64,000 nucleotides of DNA. Source: Paraburkholderia sp. BCC1886 (lineage in GTDB: Bacteria > Pseudomonadota > Gammaproteobacteria > Burkholderiales > Burkholderiaceae). Where the stretch lies: NCBI RefSeq assembly GCF_900996245.1, contig NZ_CAAJGK010000044.1, positions 99,524 through 163,523 on the forward strand, read 5' to 3'. Below are positions 19,058-29,892 of the stretch, in pieces; positions within the stretch are counted from its first letter, which is position 1, and every line of letters begins with the position of its first letter. The position numbers and the translations under genes were made by a program. The notes under the pieces are model-generated. The model searched no databases, had not been told where the DNA came from, and saw only the letters and a program-made list of their open reading frames with translations.

Positions 19058-19191
19058 GATGCTGCTCCTGACCGGACCGCGGCTACATCGACCCCGTGCG
19101 GTCATAGTGATAGACGGGCCATCCCGACATCGATAGATACTGTGATGGCGAACACTCTGGATGCAGCAAATATTCCGCCCGCCATAAAAAA

Positions 19192-19220
19192 AACCGCCGG
19201 GGCTGAGGCACACGGCGGTT
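19192..19220 (-). terminator. Terminator of the resB-ccsB operon
   Basis: An 8-bp stem AACCGCCG/CGGCGGTT with a 13-nt loop, followed on the minus strand by eight T residues, just after the ccsB stop. Confidence 0.88.
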
Positions 19221-19244
19221 TCGATCGACAGCGGAAAGCCGTTC

Positions 19245-20450
19245 TTACAGCTTGCCGTAACTATGCAAGCCCGACAGGAACATGTTCACGCCGAGGAACG
19301 CGAAGGTCGTCACCAGCAGGCCGGTCAGCGCCCACCACGCGGCCACCGCACCGCGCAGGCCCTTCATGAGACGCATATGCAGCCAGGCGGCGTAATTCAG
19401 CCAGACGATCAGCGCCCAGGTTTCCTTCGGGTCCCAGCTCCAGTAGCCGCCCCACGCTTCGGCCGCCCACAGCGCGCCGAGAATCGTCGCGATCGTGAAG
19501 AAAGCGAAGCCGACGGCGATCGACTTGTACATCAGGTCGTCGAGCACTTCGAGCGGCGGCAGGCGGTCGGCCAGTACACCGCGCTCCTTGGCCAGATAGG
19601 CGACCCCGACCATCGCCGACAGCGCGAAGCTGCCGTAGCCGATGAAGTTCGCCGGCACGTGAATCTTCATCCACCAGCTTTGCAGCGCCGGCACCAGCGG
19701 CTGGATCTGCTGCGCATCGCGCGATACCGAGTACCACATGAGAAAGCCAACCGCCGCGCTGATCACCAGCAGCACGAACGCGCCGAGCGCACGGGTGTTG
19801 TAGTGCTGCTCGTAGTACAGATAGAAAAGCGCGGTAATCAGGCTGAACAGCACGAATACTTCGTAGAGGTTCGAGATAGGAATATGGCCGACGTCCGCGC
19901 CGATCAGATACGACTCGTACCAGCGCACCATCAGGCCGACGAAGCCCATCACCACCGCGGCCCACGTCATGGTGGAACCGATCGCGCCGCCGGTCGGCGA
20001 CCGCGACAGCAGCCCGATCCAGTAGAACACCGTGGCGAACACGAAGAGCGCGCTCATCCACAAGATGGCCGACTGACTCGAGAGGAAGTACTTCAGGAAG
20101 AACGCGGTGTCCGCGCGCGCCAGATCGCCGTGATAGATCTGGATGGCCAGCAGCGACAGCGCGGCGATACCCACCATGAGCGGTCGCACCGGCTTCCAGC
20201 GCCAGCCCAGCACCACGAACACCGGAACTGCGCAGCACAGCACCAGCTTGTCGTAGTAGTTCATGAACGGGTGATAGCGCGTCAGCGCAAAACCCGCTCC
20301 GGCGACCATGGCGAGAGCGAACAGCCAGTCGACGATACCGAGCCGTTTCAGAAACGGGCGGTCGTCGAACTGTTCGACGTTGAGCGTTTCGCTCGCGGGC
20401 GTTTTTCTAAGCCGCGAGGCCGAGGATGAGGATGCTTGAGTCAGGTCCAT
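19245..20450 (-). CDS. ccsB: Cytochrome c biogenesis protein CcsB (haem channel, system II)
   Basis: Membrane protein that with ResB/Ccs1 exports haem and attaches it to apocytochromes c in system II. The 401-residue protein has about eight membrane helices and the WWD haem-handling motif ([16 protein letters not shown]) near residue 320, with flanking histidines. The ATG at 20450 lies 4 bp after the resB stop, so the two are coupled. An upstream in-frame ATG lies inside resB and is unlikely. Confidence 0.95.
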   Translation of the reverse strand: MDLTQASSSSASRLRKTPASETLNVEQFDDRPFLKRLGIVDWLFALAMVAGAGFALTRYHPFMNYYDKLVLCCAVPVFVVLGWRWKPVRPLMVGIAALSLLAIQIYHGDLARADTAFFLKYFLSSQSAILWMSALFVFATVFYWIGLLSRSPTGGAIGSTMTWAAVVMGFVGLMVRWYESYLIGADVGHIPISNLYEVFVLFSLITALFYLYYEQHYNTRALGAFVLLVISAAVGFLMWYSVSRDAQQIQPLVPALQSWWMKIHVPANFIGYGSFALSAMVGVAYLAKERGVLADRLPPLEVLDDLMYKSIAVGFAFFTIATILGALWAAEAWGGYWSWDPKETWALIVWLNYAAWLHMRLMKGLRGAVAAWWALTGLLVTTFAFLGVNMFLSGLHSYGKL

Positions 20451-20454
20451 GATC

Positions 20455-22668
20455 TTACCGTGTCGAATCTTGGGAGCGAGTGGACGGCTCGGCGCGGGAG
20501 CCGACTGTGTCGGAGGCATCGGGTGCTTCGATGAGTGTCGCGCCGAGGGCGGTGCTCACTGCGTCGCGGGTTTGCACGAATTCTTTTTCGAAGTCGAGCG
20601 TCTTGCGGGCACTCGACATCGCCATCACGACGGTCGTGCCGAGGTCGGTGTCTTTCAGCCAGAACCAGAGGCGCCGTTCGCGGACGTAGAACATCGAGAA
20701 GATGCCTGACACGAGGAGCAGGCTGCCAAGATACACGACTTTTTTGCCGGGTGCGCGCGTCAACTGAAATACCGAAGCTTGCACCTGCTTGAATGAGTCG
20801 AGTTGCAGATAGACCGGCGATCCATACAGAAAGCTGTCGGAAATCGCGTTGATCGAGCTCTGGATGAAGCGGCTCGCGTCGGCGCTCGCTGCGGCTTCGG
20901 GCTCGCCGAGTTGCTCGCGCGACAGTTGCCAGAGGTCCCACGTCGAGCCTTCCAGCATGCGCAGCAGCAGGCCGGCGGCTTTTTCCTGCTCGGCCTTGGG
21001 CACCGAGTGATCGATGAAACCGGCGATGGCCTGGAAGCCGCCGACGGTCTGACCGTTCGGCGTCTTGATGCTGGTGTCGGCGCCGGCGAACAGCGTCAGC
21101 ACGCGCAACGCGCTTTCTTCCAGATGCTGCTGCAACTCGGGATTCGAGCCCGGCACCGAGCGCAACGCGAAACGATGCGCGGCCGCGGTGCGCATCGCCG
21201 GGTTTTCCAGCGTGGCGCGCAGGTTCATCCATTCCTTGACGGTGCCGCCCGTGTCGGCCGGAATGCGCAGATAGCGGAACGGGTCGTCCGGATTCACGCG
21301 CATGCCGGCGAGAAACATGCGTTCGCCGGCCACGTCGACCGGCAGCATGTAGTTGTTGTACTCGCGCGCCTGGCCGTCCTTGTCGCGCACCTTGTATTGA
21401 ACCGACGGCCCGACGTTATGCAGATCGAGCGGCTTCGAGGTCTTCGCGCCCGAGCCGAGCCGTTCGTCGAACGCTTCTTTCAGCGTGCTGTGCGCGGCTA
21501 CGCCGCGCGCGTCGTTCTGGCCGCTGCCGTTCGAGATGTTCTCGACATTGATCGCGCGGAAATCGGTGAACTCGACGGTTTGGCCGTCGGCCAGCGGACT
21601 CGCGGTGCTCAACGGCGCATTGCCGCCGATAATGCCGCCGAACGGCGCGGTCTTCGCGCTATTGCCGCTCATCGGGTAGGCCGTCATCTGCATCTGCGAG
21701 CCGCCGTCCTGGAAGCTCGACTGGTAGATCGACACGCCGTCGTAGGTGAAGGGTTTGTTCACCTCGACGCGCGCCGGCACGCGCGCGCCGGTCTTGTGAT
21801 CCACCACCACGATGTCGCTTGCGAACAGCTTCGGCATGCCCGTCGAGTAGTAGTCGACGATGAACTTGTTGAGTTCGATCGAGAACGGCAGGTCCTGGAT
21901 CAGCGAGCCGTTCGGCTCGTTCAGGATCGCGGTGGACACGTGCTGCCCTTCAGGCACCCACGCATAGCCACGGAACGACGGGTTCGACTGCGACAGACGG
22001 TGTTCCGGCGGAATGTCGTTGATGACCGTGTTCGCGCTGATCGGCGACTTGCCGAACAGCCACATTTGCAGCTTGATCGGCAGATTGCTGTCGAGCAGAC
22101 CGCCGAGGCAGATCACCACGATCGCGAGATGAGCCGAGATGTAGCCGAACTTGGTGAGCGCGCCGCGCTTGGCCGCGATCAGCGTCGCGCCTTCCGATTC
22201 GCGCGTAACGAACTTGTAGCCGAGTCGCGCGGAGAGCCTGGCCAGCACCGCCGAAGTCTCAGCGCGCGTGCCTTGCACCGCGAATTCGCCTTTGTGATGA
22301 AACGCGCGCAGGCTGCCTTCGCGGACTTTGTCTTTCCAGCTCTTTGCGTCGGCGACCATTTTCGGGCCGTTGCGGATTACGCAGAGCGACACCGACACCA
22401 TCAGGAAAGCGAGGATCAGCATGAACCACCACGAGCTGTACACGGTGTACAGACTCAGCGAGCGGAAGATGTCGGCCCAGAACGGGCCGAACTGGTTGAC
22501 GTAGTTTGGATACGGATCGTCCTGCGTGAGGACGGTGCCGATGATGCTGGCGATGGACAGAATCACGAGCAGCGCGATGGCGAAGCGCATCGAACTCATG
22601 ACTTCGATGACGCTGCGCGTGAGGCGATTGCCCGACTTCGACTGCAGACCCGACGTGGTGACGCTCAT
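20455..22668 (-). CDS. resB: Cytochrome c biogenesis protein ResB (Ccs1)
   Basis: Partner of CcsB in system II cytochrome c maturation. The 737-residue protein has three N-terminal membrane helices (about 24-45, 80-100 and 180-200; VMSSMRFAIALLVILSIASIIGT is first), a very large periplasmic part, and a fourth helix near 645 (VVYLGSLLLVSGIFSMFYV) followed by RRLWFWL. It fits the long beta-proteobacterial form. A terminator of the cytochrome c4 gene lies immediately upstream. Confidence 0.95.
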   Translation of the reverse strand: MSVTTSGLQSKSGNRLTRSVIEVMSSMRFAIALLVILSIASIIGTVLTQDDPYPNYVNQFGPFWADIFRSLSLYTVYSSWWFMLILAFLMVSVSLCVIRNGPKMVADAKSWKDKVREGSLRAFHHKGEFAVQGTRAETSAVLARLSARLGYKFVTRESEGATLIAAKRGALTKFGYISAHLAIVVICLGGLLDSNLPIKLQMWLFGKSPISANTVINDIPPEHRLSQSNPSFRGYAWVPEGQHVSTAILNEPNGSLIQDLPFSIELNKFIVDYYSTGMPKLFASDIVVVDHKTGARVPARVEVNKPFTYDGVSIYQSSFQDGGSQMQMTAYPMSGNSAKTAPFGGIIGGNAPLSTASPLADGQTVEFTDFRAINVENISNGSGQNDARGVAAHSTLKEAFDERLGSGAKTSKPLDLHNVGPSVQYKVRDKDGQAREYNNYMLPVDVAGERMFLAGMRVNPDDPFRYLRIPADTGGTVKEWMNLRATLENPAMRTAAAHRFALRSVPGSNPELQQHLEESALRVLTLFAGADTSIKTPNGQTVGGFQAIAGFIDHSVPKAEQEKAAGLLLRMLEGSTWDLWQLSREQLGEPEAAASADASRFIQSSINAISDSFLYGSPVYLQLDSFKQVQASVFQLTRAPGKKVVYLGSLLLVSGIFSMFYVRERRLWFWLKDTDLGTTVVMAMSSARKTLDFEKEFVQTRDAVSTALGATLIEAPDASDTVGSRAEPSTRSQDSTR

Positions 22669-22690
22669 TCAAACTCCGGCTGAACAGCAA

Positions 22691-22744
22691 AAAAGGGTGA
22701 CCGGCCGTCGTGCGTACGACGCCTCCACCCTTTTCTTATTGGTA
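22691..22744 (-). terminator. Terminator-like hairpin between cytochrome c4 gene and resB
   Basis: AAAAGGGTG (22691-22699) pairs with CACCCTTTT (22736-22744), with an inner GTCGT/ACGAC hairpin, and a T-run follows on the minus strand. It lies 40 bp after the cytochrome gene and only 22 bp before the resB start. Confidence 0.75.
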
Positions 22745-22783
22745 CCGATCTCGACGGACCGGTTGCACCTGCGTGCGGGCCTC

Positions 22784-23437
22784 TTAATGCAGCCCCGCGA
22801 TGTAGTCGGCGACAGCCTTGATATCGCTGTCCGACAGACGCGATGCTACGGCATGCATCGCGTCGTTGTTATTACGCGCGCCCGGTCCCTGCGTGAACGC
22901 GGTCAACTGCGCGACCGTGTAGTCGGCCCACTGGCCCGACAGACGCGGATACTGCGACGGAATCCCCTGACCGGTCGGACCGTGGCAGCTGGCACAGGCC
23001 GGTACGCCCTTGTCCGCGAGGCCGGCCCGGTAGATTTTCTGACCGAGCGGGACCGTGTCCTTGTTGTGCGCGTAACCGGGTTTCGGGGTTTGCGTCGAAA
23101 AATACGCGGCGACGTTGACCATGTCCTGATCGGAGAGCGCCGCAGCCATGCCCGCCATGATCGCATTGTTGCGCGCCGGCTGCTTCGAGCCCGGCTGCGT
23201 TTTGAAATCCATCAGCTGCTTGACGAGGTACTCGGGATGCTGGCCCGCCAGCTTGGGATAGGCACCGCCGGTACTGTTGCCGTCTGCCCCGTGACAGGAC
23301 GCGCACACCTGCACCGCGATGGCCTGCCCCCGATTGACGTCCGGTTTGGCCGGATCTGCTGCTCGTGCCTGAATTGTCAAACCTGAAAGACCTGCCGCCA
23401 CCTGAAGCACCATCAGAGTCTTGCTCAGTCGATTCAT
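22784..23437 (-). CDS. Dihaem cytochrome c4
   Basis: A 217-residue periplasmic cytochrome with a signal peptide ending at ARA and two haem-attachment motifs, both CASCH, each opening one of two similar domains (CASCHGADGNSTGGAYPKLAGQ and CASCHGPTGQGIPSQYPRLSGQ; shown separately). Likely axial methionines are in the NNAIMAGMA and NNNDAMHAVA segments. Such proteins carry electrons to terminal oxidases. Its position next to the haem-attachment genes resB-ccsB fits. The start at 23437 has an AGGGTG site; an upstream ATG at 23506 would bury the signal peptide. Confidence 0.95.
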   Translation of the reverse strand: MNRLSKTLMVLQVAAGLSGLTIQARAADPAKPDVNRGQAIAVQVCASCHGADGNSTGGAYPKLAGQHPEYLVKQLMDFKTQPGSKQPARNNAIMAGMAAALSDQDMVNVAAYFSTQTPKPGYAHNKDTVPLGQKIYRAGLADKGVPACASCHGPTGQGIPSQYPRLSGQWADYTVAQLTAFTQGPGARNNNDAMHAVASRLSDSDIKAVADYIAGLH

Positions 23438-23663
23438 TCGCGCACCCTGTCTCGTCTTGTGGGATTTTTTAGAGAGCCCCCAAACCCGGCGCATCGCCAG
23501 TGGCACTTGCGCTTGGCCCTCAGAGGGGGCGATCCCCGACGAGGACTTACTGCGATGCGAAAAGCTTGGGACGGCCCGGCGTTCTTTTGAAGGCTTTGCA
23601 AATCACGACGGCGACCGGGTGACCGTGAGGAGCCGCCAAGGCACGCGGGCTGGCCCCCTCAGG

Positions 23664-23692
23664 TTTTCAGTAAACCGTCGTATTGTACAATA
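23664..23692 (+). promoter_or_regulatory. Candidate promoter of engB with 12-bp palindrome
   Basis: TTTTCA (23664-23669), 16 bp, TACAAT (23686-23691). The -10 box lies in a perfect palindrome TATTGTACAATA (23681-23692), so it could act on both strands or as an operator between the divergent cytochrome c4 and engB genes. The rest of 23438-23773 contains no supported gene. Confidence 0.4.
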
Positions 23693-23773
23693 ACTCGCTA
23701 ATCGCTAAGACGCCAGTCGGGCTTGACCCGTCCCCGCTCCGGGTTCCCCGGCGTCTCGAATCCTGGCCTGAAC

Positions 23774-24436
23774 ATGTCCTTCCTGCTCCACCAATCCCGC
23801 TTTTTCACCACGGTCAATCACTTGCGTGATCTGCCGGCGACTGCGCAACCCGAAATCTGCTTCGCGGGGCGCTCGAATGCGGGTAAATCTACGGCCATCA
23901 ATATTCTCTGCAACCAGAAGCGTCTGGCCTTCGCCAGTAAGACGCCGGGCCGTACGCAGCACATCAACTATTTCTCCGTCGGCAAAGCAGACGAACCCAC
24001 CGCGCATCTGGTCGATCTGCCGGGTTACGGTTATGCGGAAGTGCCGGGCGCCGCCAAAGCGCATTGGGAAGCCTTGCTGTCGACGTATCTGCAGACGCGC
24101 TCGCAACTGCGCGGCATGATCCTGATGATGGATTCGCGCCGCCCGCTGACCGATCTGGACCGCCGCATGATCGAGTGGTTTGCGCCGACCGGCAAGCCAA
24201 TTCACACGCTGCTCACCAAAAGCGACAAATTGTCGCGTCAGGAAAGCACCAATGCTTTGCGCGCCACGCAGAAGGGTCTGGCGGAATATCGCGCCGCGGG
24301 CTATCAGGGTGAACTGACCGCGCAACTCTTTTCCGCGCTCAAGCGAGTGGGCCTCGACGACGCTCACGAACTCATCGAAAGCTGGTTGATTCCCAAGGCT
24401 AGCGAGGAATCCGGCGAAGTGGACGAAGCGCAGTAA
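23774..24436 (+). CDS. engB: Ribosome biogenesis GTPase EngB (YihA/YsxC)
   Basis: A 220-residue GTPase needed for late 50S subunit assembly. The G1 loop is GRSNAGKST (32-40 or so), G3 appears as [11 protein letters not shown], and G4 as TKSDK. The start [10 protein letters not shown] is the family-typical one; an earlier in-frame ATG at 23723 gives an unsupported extension. The acidic C-terminus ends GEVDEAQ. Confidence 0.96.
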   Translation: MSFLLHQSRFFTTVNHLRDLPATAQPEICFAGRSNAGKSTAINILCNQKRLAFASKTPGRTQHINYFSVGKADEPTAHLVDLPGYGYAEVPGAAKAHWEALLSTYLQTRSQLRGMILMMDSRRPLTDLDRRMIEWFAPTGKPIHTLLTKSDKLSRQESTNALRATQKGLAEYRAAGYQGELTAQLFSALKRVGLDDAHELIESWLIPKASEESGEVDEAQ

Positions 24437-24494
24437 CAGCGGCGCCCGCCGTTGCGGCCCGTGCAAACACGCGTTTGCGGCCGCCCATAAAAAA

Positions 24495-24516
24495 ACCCGC
24501 CGCTTGAACGGCGGGT
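24495..24516. terminator. Stem-loop after engB
   Basis: An 8-bp perfect stem ACCCGCCG/CGGCGGGT with a 6-nt loop about 60 bp after engB. The T-run is present only in the leftward direction (A-run precedes it on the plus strand), so as an intrinsic terminator it would act on antisense transcripts; for engB it may only protect the 3' end. Confidence 0.5.
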
Positions 24517-24540
24517 CAAACAGCCTAATCAAAAAACTGA

Positions 24541-25686
<1,146 letters not shown>

Positions 25687-25740
25687 CGCGCGGCGGCCGG
25701 GCGCTCGATGTCCGGCGCGTGATGGCTTAGGCCAGATGAA

Positions 25741-25771
25741 GAGGCGGACCTTCGGGTCGCGCCTCTTTTTT
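25741..25771 (+). terminator. Terminator of hemB
   Basis: GAGGCG-GACC stem with a UUCG tetraloop, one bulged base, then six T residues, 54 bp after the hemB stop. Confidence 0.9.
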
Positions 25772-25804
25772 ATTGCGGCTTTGCTTTGCTCTGCAGAGTG
25801 AGGG

Positions 25805-27706
25805 TTACGCTGCCGGCGTGCCGACGCGCTCCAGCGAGCGCAGGAACGTGTCGGCGGACTCGTAGCCAACCACCCGCAGCACTTCCTTACCGTTCCGATC
25901 GAAAAAGATAATGCCCGGCGGTCCGAACAGGCTGAAACGCTTGAGCAAGGTCTGGTCGTCGGGATTGTTGGCCGTTACGTCGGCGCGCAGCAAGTTCATC
26001 TGCTTCAGTTTGGCCTGAACGCGGGCGTCGCTGAAGGTGAACTTCTCCATTTCCTTGCAACTGACGCACCAGTCCGCGTAGAAATCGAGCATGGCGGGTT
26101 TGGCGGCCGTTTTCACCGCCTGATCCAGTTCGGGCGAGGAGCGCACCGAGCCGAAGACCAGATCGGCGGATGCAGCGGTTTGCGACCCGTTGACAGAATT
26201 GGCGCCGGTCGCGTTGCCCGCACCTCGGGCAGCGAAGACGGCTAATGGCCTCAGCGGATCGGACGAACCCGCCGCCACGCCGACCAGCAGCACGACCGCC
26301 CACACGGCGAGCGCTGCCCCGACCGCACGGCCGAGCCGTCGCCATAGAGATGCACCGCTTGCTCCGGTGACCAGGCCCGAAAACAGTCCGAGCGAAGTGG
26401 CGGCGATCAACAGCCATAACGCGCTCAACAGCATGACGGCGCTCGCGCCGAGCACCGGCCAGACGATCCACAACGCTGCGCCGAGCAACACCACGCCGAA
26501 GAACACCTTGACGCCGTCCATCCATGCGCCGGCACGCGGCAGCAAGGTGCCTGCGCCGAGTCCGATGATCAGAAGAGGAACGCCGAGGCCCAGGCCCATC
26601 GCGAAAAGCGCGGCGCCGCCGAGCACGGCATCGCCGGTGTGCGCGATGAAAGCCAGCACAGCGAAAAGTGGCGCGGTCATGCAGGCGCCCACCACCAGCG
26701 CCGACAATGCGCCCATCACGGCGACCGCCGCGAATTTGCCTCCGGAACGGCCGTTCGATGCGCGCGAGACGCCGTCTTGCCAGCGCTGCGGCAGCGCAAT
26801 GTCGACACCGCCGATTAACGTCAATGCAAAGGCGGTCAGCAGGACGCCGAACGCGCCCAGCACCCAGGGATTCTGCAGCCAGGCGCCCAGGCTTTGGCCG
26901 ACCAGCGCGGCGGCGACGCCCAAGGCCGTGTAAACGAGCGCCATGCCGATCACATACGCGAGCGACAATGCGAAGCCGCGCGTGCGCGTCACCCGAGCCC
27001 CCTCGCCGATGATGATGGCCGAGAGGATCGGGATCATCGGGTAAGAACACGGCAGCAGGCTGAGCACGGCGCCGGCCGCGAAGTAGAGTCCGATGATCGC
27101 GAGGAAGCCACCGCTTTGCAGCAGCGATTGCGCATAGTCGGCGTTGGTAGCGCGCTCGTACCACGGCGTGCTACCGGTCGTTGCCGATTGCGTGGCGTTT
27201 GCTGCGGCTGCCGTCGCGCTGCCGGCCGGCTGCAAGGCCGCGCCGCTGACGTGATAGACGCGCTCCATCGGCGGATAGCAGATGCCCGCGTCCGCGCAAC
27301 CTTGCGATGTGACGGCCAGATCGAACGGGCCGGCCGCCTGCTTGATGGGAATCCGGATGGTGAGCTGGTTGCGATACGTTTCGACGTTCTTGTTGAACGT
27401 CTCGTCGAACTTGACGTGGCCCGCCGGCAGATTCGGCTCGCCGAGCGTCACCGTGCCGTTGTTGCCAGCGTTGCGGGTGACGAATGCGAAGCGCTCGCGG
27501 TACATGTAGTAGCCGTCCGCGATCCTGTACGTCACGTCGACTTCGCCCGGCTGTTCGGTCGCGCTGAATTTGAACGCTACCGCGGGATCGAGGAAGTCGT
27601 CCGCGGCGCGCGCGAGCGTGCCGAATTGCGTCGACGTGATGCACACGAGCGCGAGAAAGAAGGTGCGCAGCGCATTGCGTACGCGTCGGTCGAAGCCGTT
27701 AAACAT
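25805..27706 (-). CDS. dsbD: Thiol:disulfide interchange protein DsbD
   Basis: Transfers electrons from cytoplasmic thioredoxin to the periplasm. The 633-residue precursor has a signal peptide ending in LARA, an N-terminal immunoglobulin-like domain with the redox pair in CADAGICYPP, about eight membrane helices with cysteines in LLPCSYPM and GACMTAPL, and a C-terminal thioredoxin-like domain with WCVSCKEME. All three cysteine pairs are intact. The ATG at 27706 overlaps the cutA 3' end by 8 bp. It presumably also keeps apocytochrome cysteines reduced for the nearby cytochrome c assembly genes. Confidence 0.95.
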   Translation of the reverse strand: MFNGFDRRVRNALRTFFLALVCITSTQFGTLARAADDFLDPAVAFKFSATEQPGEVDVTYRIADGYYMYRERFAFVTRNAGNNGTVTLGEPNLPAGHVKFDETFNKNVETYRNQLTIRIPIKQAAGPFDLAVTSQGCADAGICYPPMERVYHVSGAALQPAGSATAAAANATQSATTGSTPWYERATNADYAQSLLQSGGFLAIIGLYFAAGAVLSLLPCSYPMIPILSAIIIGEGARVTRTRGFALSLAYVIGMALVYTALGVAAALVGQSLGAWLQNPWVLGAFGVLLTAFALTLIGGVDIALPQRWQDGVSRASNGRSGGKFAAVAVMGALSALVVGACMTAPLFAVLAFIAHTGDAVLGGAALFAMGLGLGVPLLIIGLGAGTLLPRAGAWMDGVKVFFGVVLLGAALWIVWPVLGASAVMLLSALWLLIAATSLGLFSGLVTGASGASLWRRLGRAVGAALAVWAVVLLVGVAAGSSDPLRPLAVFAARGAGNATGANSVNGSQTAASADLVFGSVRSSPELDQAVKTAAKPAMLDFYADWCVSCKEMEKFTFSDARVQAKLKQMNLLRADVTANNPDDQTLLKRFSLFGPPGIIFFDRNGKEVLRVVGYESADTFLRSLERVGTPAA

Positions 27707-28037
27707 GGAGAGTGCGTTGAGTTTCCGTGGCGACCCACTGGCCATACGCGGCGGATGCCGTCGCGGACCATGAGAGGATTTCCGGAGTGTCGTAGGGATG
27801 GTGCGCCTGGATGTACTGCTCCAGTTCGTGGACGCGGGCCGCGCTGGTCTTGAACAGGAGCTGGATTTCCTCGGTGGTTTCGATCGTGCCTTGCCAGTGG
27901 TAGCTGGATTGCACCAGTCCCAGTTCGCTGACGCATGCGCAGAGTCTTGCTGCCAGCGCGCCATCTGCAAGCGTTCGAGCCACGGCTTTGTCCGGCACGG
28001 TGGTCAACACTAACGTCACGCTGCTGCTCACGCTCAC
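27699..28037 (-). CDS. cutA: Divalent-cation tolerance protein CutA
   Basis: Small trimeric protein of the CutA family, recognised by VTLVLTTVPD, LAARLCACVSELGLVQSSYHWQG and the HHPYDTPEILSW block. The start is read as GTG at 28037, preceded by GGAG at a suitable distance, giving 112 residues, the same length as E. coli CutA. An ATG at 28082 would add 15 residues without homology. The stop overlaps dsbD, as in many relatives where cutA and dsbD are paired. Confidence 0.88.
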   Translation of the reverse strand: MSVSSSVTLVLTTVPDKAVARTLADGALAARLCACVSELGLVQSSYHWQGTIETTEEIQLLFKTSAARVHELEQYIQAHHPYDTPEILSWSATASAAYGQWVATETQRTLHV

Positions 28038-28160
28038 GGATAACTCCAGACTGGCTCGGTCGAGGTGGCGATATCGTATCACTCAGGCTTGGCTGGACGC
28101 AGGCCGGTGAGCTTTGCGCTTTGCGCGGCGGCGCCGCGTTTGGGGGGCGGGAATAAAAAA

Positions 28161-28181
28161 AGCCAGGCTTGGCGCCTGGCT
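28161..28181 (-). terminator. Terminator of the alpha ribosomal operon
   Basis: An 8-bp stem AGCCAGGC/GCCTGGCT with a 5-nt loop, and seven T residues on the minus strand, 22 bp after rplQ. An A/T run on both sides makes it usable from either direction. Confidence 0.9.
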
Positions 28182-28202
28182 TTTTCTCGCGATGCTAAAA
28201 GC

Positions 28203-28595
28203 TTACTCAGCTTCTTGCACTTCGGTTTCTTCGACTTCCGGACGATCGAGCAGTTCGACCAGTGCCATCGGTGCATTGTCGCCAACGCGGAAACCGAACT
28301 TCAGCACGCGCAGGTAGCCGCCCGGACGGGTAGCGTAACGCGGGCCCAGCACTTCGAACAGCTTCGTGACCGAGTCACGATCGCGCAGGCGGTTGAACGC
28401 CAGACGACGATTTGCCAGCGACGGCTTCTTGCCGAGCGTGATCAGCGGCTCGACGACTTTACGGAGTTCTTTGGCCTTCGGCAGCGTGGTCTTGATGACT
28501 TCGTGCGCGATCAGCGAGTTGGACATATTACGGAGCATTGCCAGACGGTGGCTGCTCGTGCGGTTCAGTTTCCGCAAACCATGACGGTGACGCAT
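28203..28595 (-). CDS. rplQ: 50S ribosomal protein L17 (bL17)
   Basis: A 130-residue bL17, recognised by [17 protein letters not shown] and the [17 protein letters not shown] helix. It is the last gene of the alpha operon, and is set apart from rpoA by an unusually long 195-bp gap that contains a strong hairpin. The C-terminus is acidic ([11 protein letters not shown]), longer than in E. coli. Confidence 0.98.
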   Translation of the reverse strand: MRHRHGLRKLNRTSSHRLAMLRNMSNSLIAHEVIKTTLPKAKELRKVVEPLITLGKKPSLANRRLAFNRLRDRDSVTKLFEVLGPRYATRPGGYLRVLKFGFRVGDNAPMALVELLDRPEVEETEVQEAE

Positions 28596-28717
28596 GTTAA
28601 TTCCTTCGATTCAAAGTTTTGGTCCAGCTCTTCTATCGCACTGTCTTAACGCTGCCTGTTGGTTCCGGTGTTCGGGAACCATGGTAGCCAGTGCACGGGC
28701 CGGTAGTGAAAAAAGAC

Positions 28718-28750
28718 AAGACGCGGATTCTAAAGGAAAATCCGCGTCTT
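28718..28750 (-). terminator. Terminator-like hairpin between rpoA and rplQ
   Basis: AAGACGCGGATT (28718-28729) pairs with AATCCGCGTCTT (28739-28750), a 12-bp perfect stem, followed on the minus strand by GTCTTTTTTC. It sits 40 bp after the rpoA stop. It may reduce read-through into rplQ or stabilise the upstream mRNA. Confidence 0.75.
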
Positions 28751-28790
28751 TGCCACTGCAGCGGCGGGAGTGATGTCCCGGCTCGCCCGA

Positions 28791-29768
28791 TTACTTGTCC
28801 AGACCTGCCGGCGGCCAGTTTTCGAGCTTCATGCCGAGCGTCAAACCACGCGACGCCAATACTTCCTTGATTTCGTTCAACGACTTGCGACCCAGATTCG
28901 GGGTCTTCAGCAACTCGTTTTCCGTACGCTGGATCAGGTCGCCGATGTAGTAGATGTTCTCGGCCTTCAGGCAGTTCGCGGAACGAACCGTCAGTTCGAG
29001 GTCATCGACCGGGCGCAGCAGGATCGGATCGATCTGCGGCGCACGCGACGGCGCTTCCGCCGTAGCTTCAGTGCCTTCCAGGGCAGCGAACACCGACAGT
29101 TGATCGACCAGAATGCGCGCCGATTGACGGATCGCTTCTTCCGGCGAAATCACACCGTTGGTTTCGATGTTCATCACGAGTTTGTCGAGGTCGGTACGCT
29201 GTTCGACACGCGCGCTTTCGACGGCGTAGCTCACGCGGCGAACCGGCGAGAACGACGCATCCAGCACGATACGGCCGATGATCTTGGCCGACTCTTCGCC
29301 ATAACGACGCACGTTGCCCGGTACATAACCGCGGCCCTTTTCGACCTTGATCTGCACGTCGAGCTTGCCGCCCTTCGACAGATGCGCAATCACGTGATCC
29401 GGATTGATGACTTCGCAATCGTGCGCGAGTTCGATGTCGCCAGCGGTGACAACGCCTTCGCCTTCCTTGCGCAGCGTCACCGTCACTTCGTCACGGTTGT
29501 GCAGCTTGAAGACCACGCCCTTCAGGTTCAACAACAGGTTGACGACATCCTCTTGCACACCGTCGAGCGTCGAATATTCATGTACGACGCCTGCGATCGT
29601 CACTTCGGTCGGCGCATAGCCGATCATCGACGACAGCAGCACGCGCCGGAGCGCGTTACCCAAGGTGTGGCCGTAACCGCGTTCAAACGGTTCCATGACC
29701 ACTTTCGCATGGCTCTCGCCAAGCGATTCAACAGCGATGATCTTGGGCTTCAACAAACTGGTTTGCAT
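28791..29768 (-). CDS. rpoA: DNA-directed RNA polymerase subunit alpha
   Basis: A 325-residue alpha subunit. The N-terminal dimerisation domain has the [14 protein letters not shown] motif, and the C-terminal domain has the UP-element and activator contact helix [11 protein letters not shown] plus [13 protein letters not shown]. It is located in the alpha operon between rpsD and rplQ as in most bacteria. Confidence 0.99.
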
Positions 29769-29840
29769 AGGTTTTCCTTTTCAATACCCTCGGCTCGTTA
29801 CACCGATAAGGCTGACCGGTAACAACCTGAAAATAAACAG

Positions 29841-29882
29841 CCGGGACGCCCCTTTGCGCAATGCAAACGGGGTGCCCCGGCC
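29841..29882 (-). other. Long hairpin between rpsD and rpoA
   Basis: A long imperfect inverted repeat (GCCGGG.. to ..CCCGGC) with GU pairs and one bulge, starting 10 bp after rpsD, and followed by TGTTTATTTTC on the minus strand. It looks like an attenuator or RNA-processing structure; its function is not known to me. Confidence 0.7.
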
Positions 29883-29892
29883 GTTAATCCGA

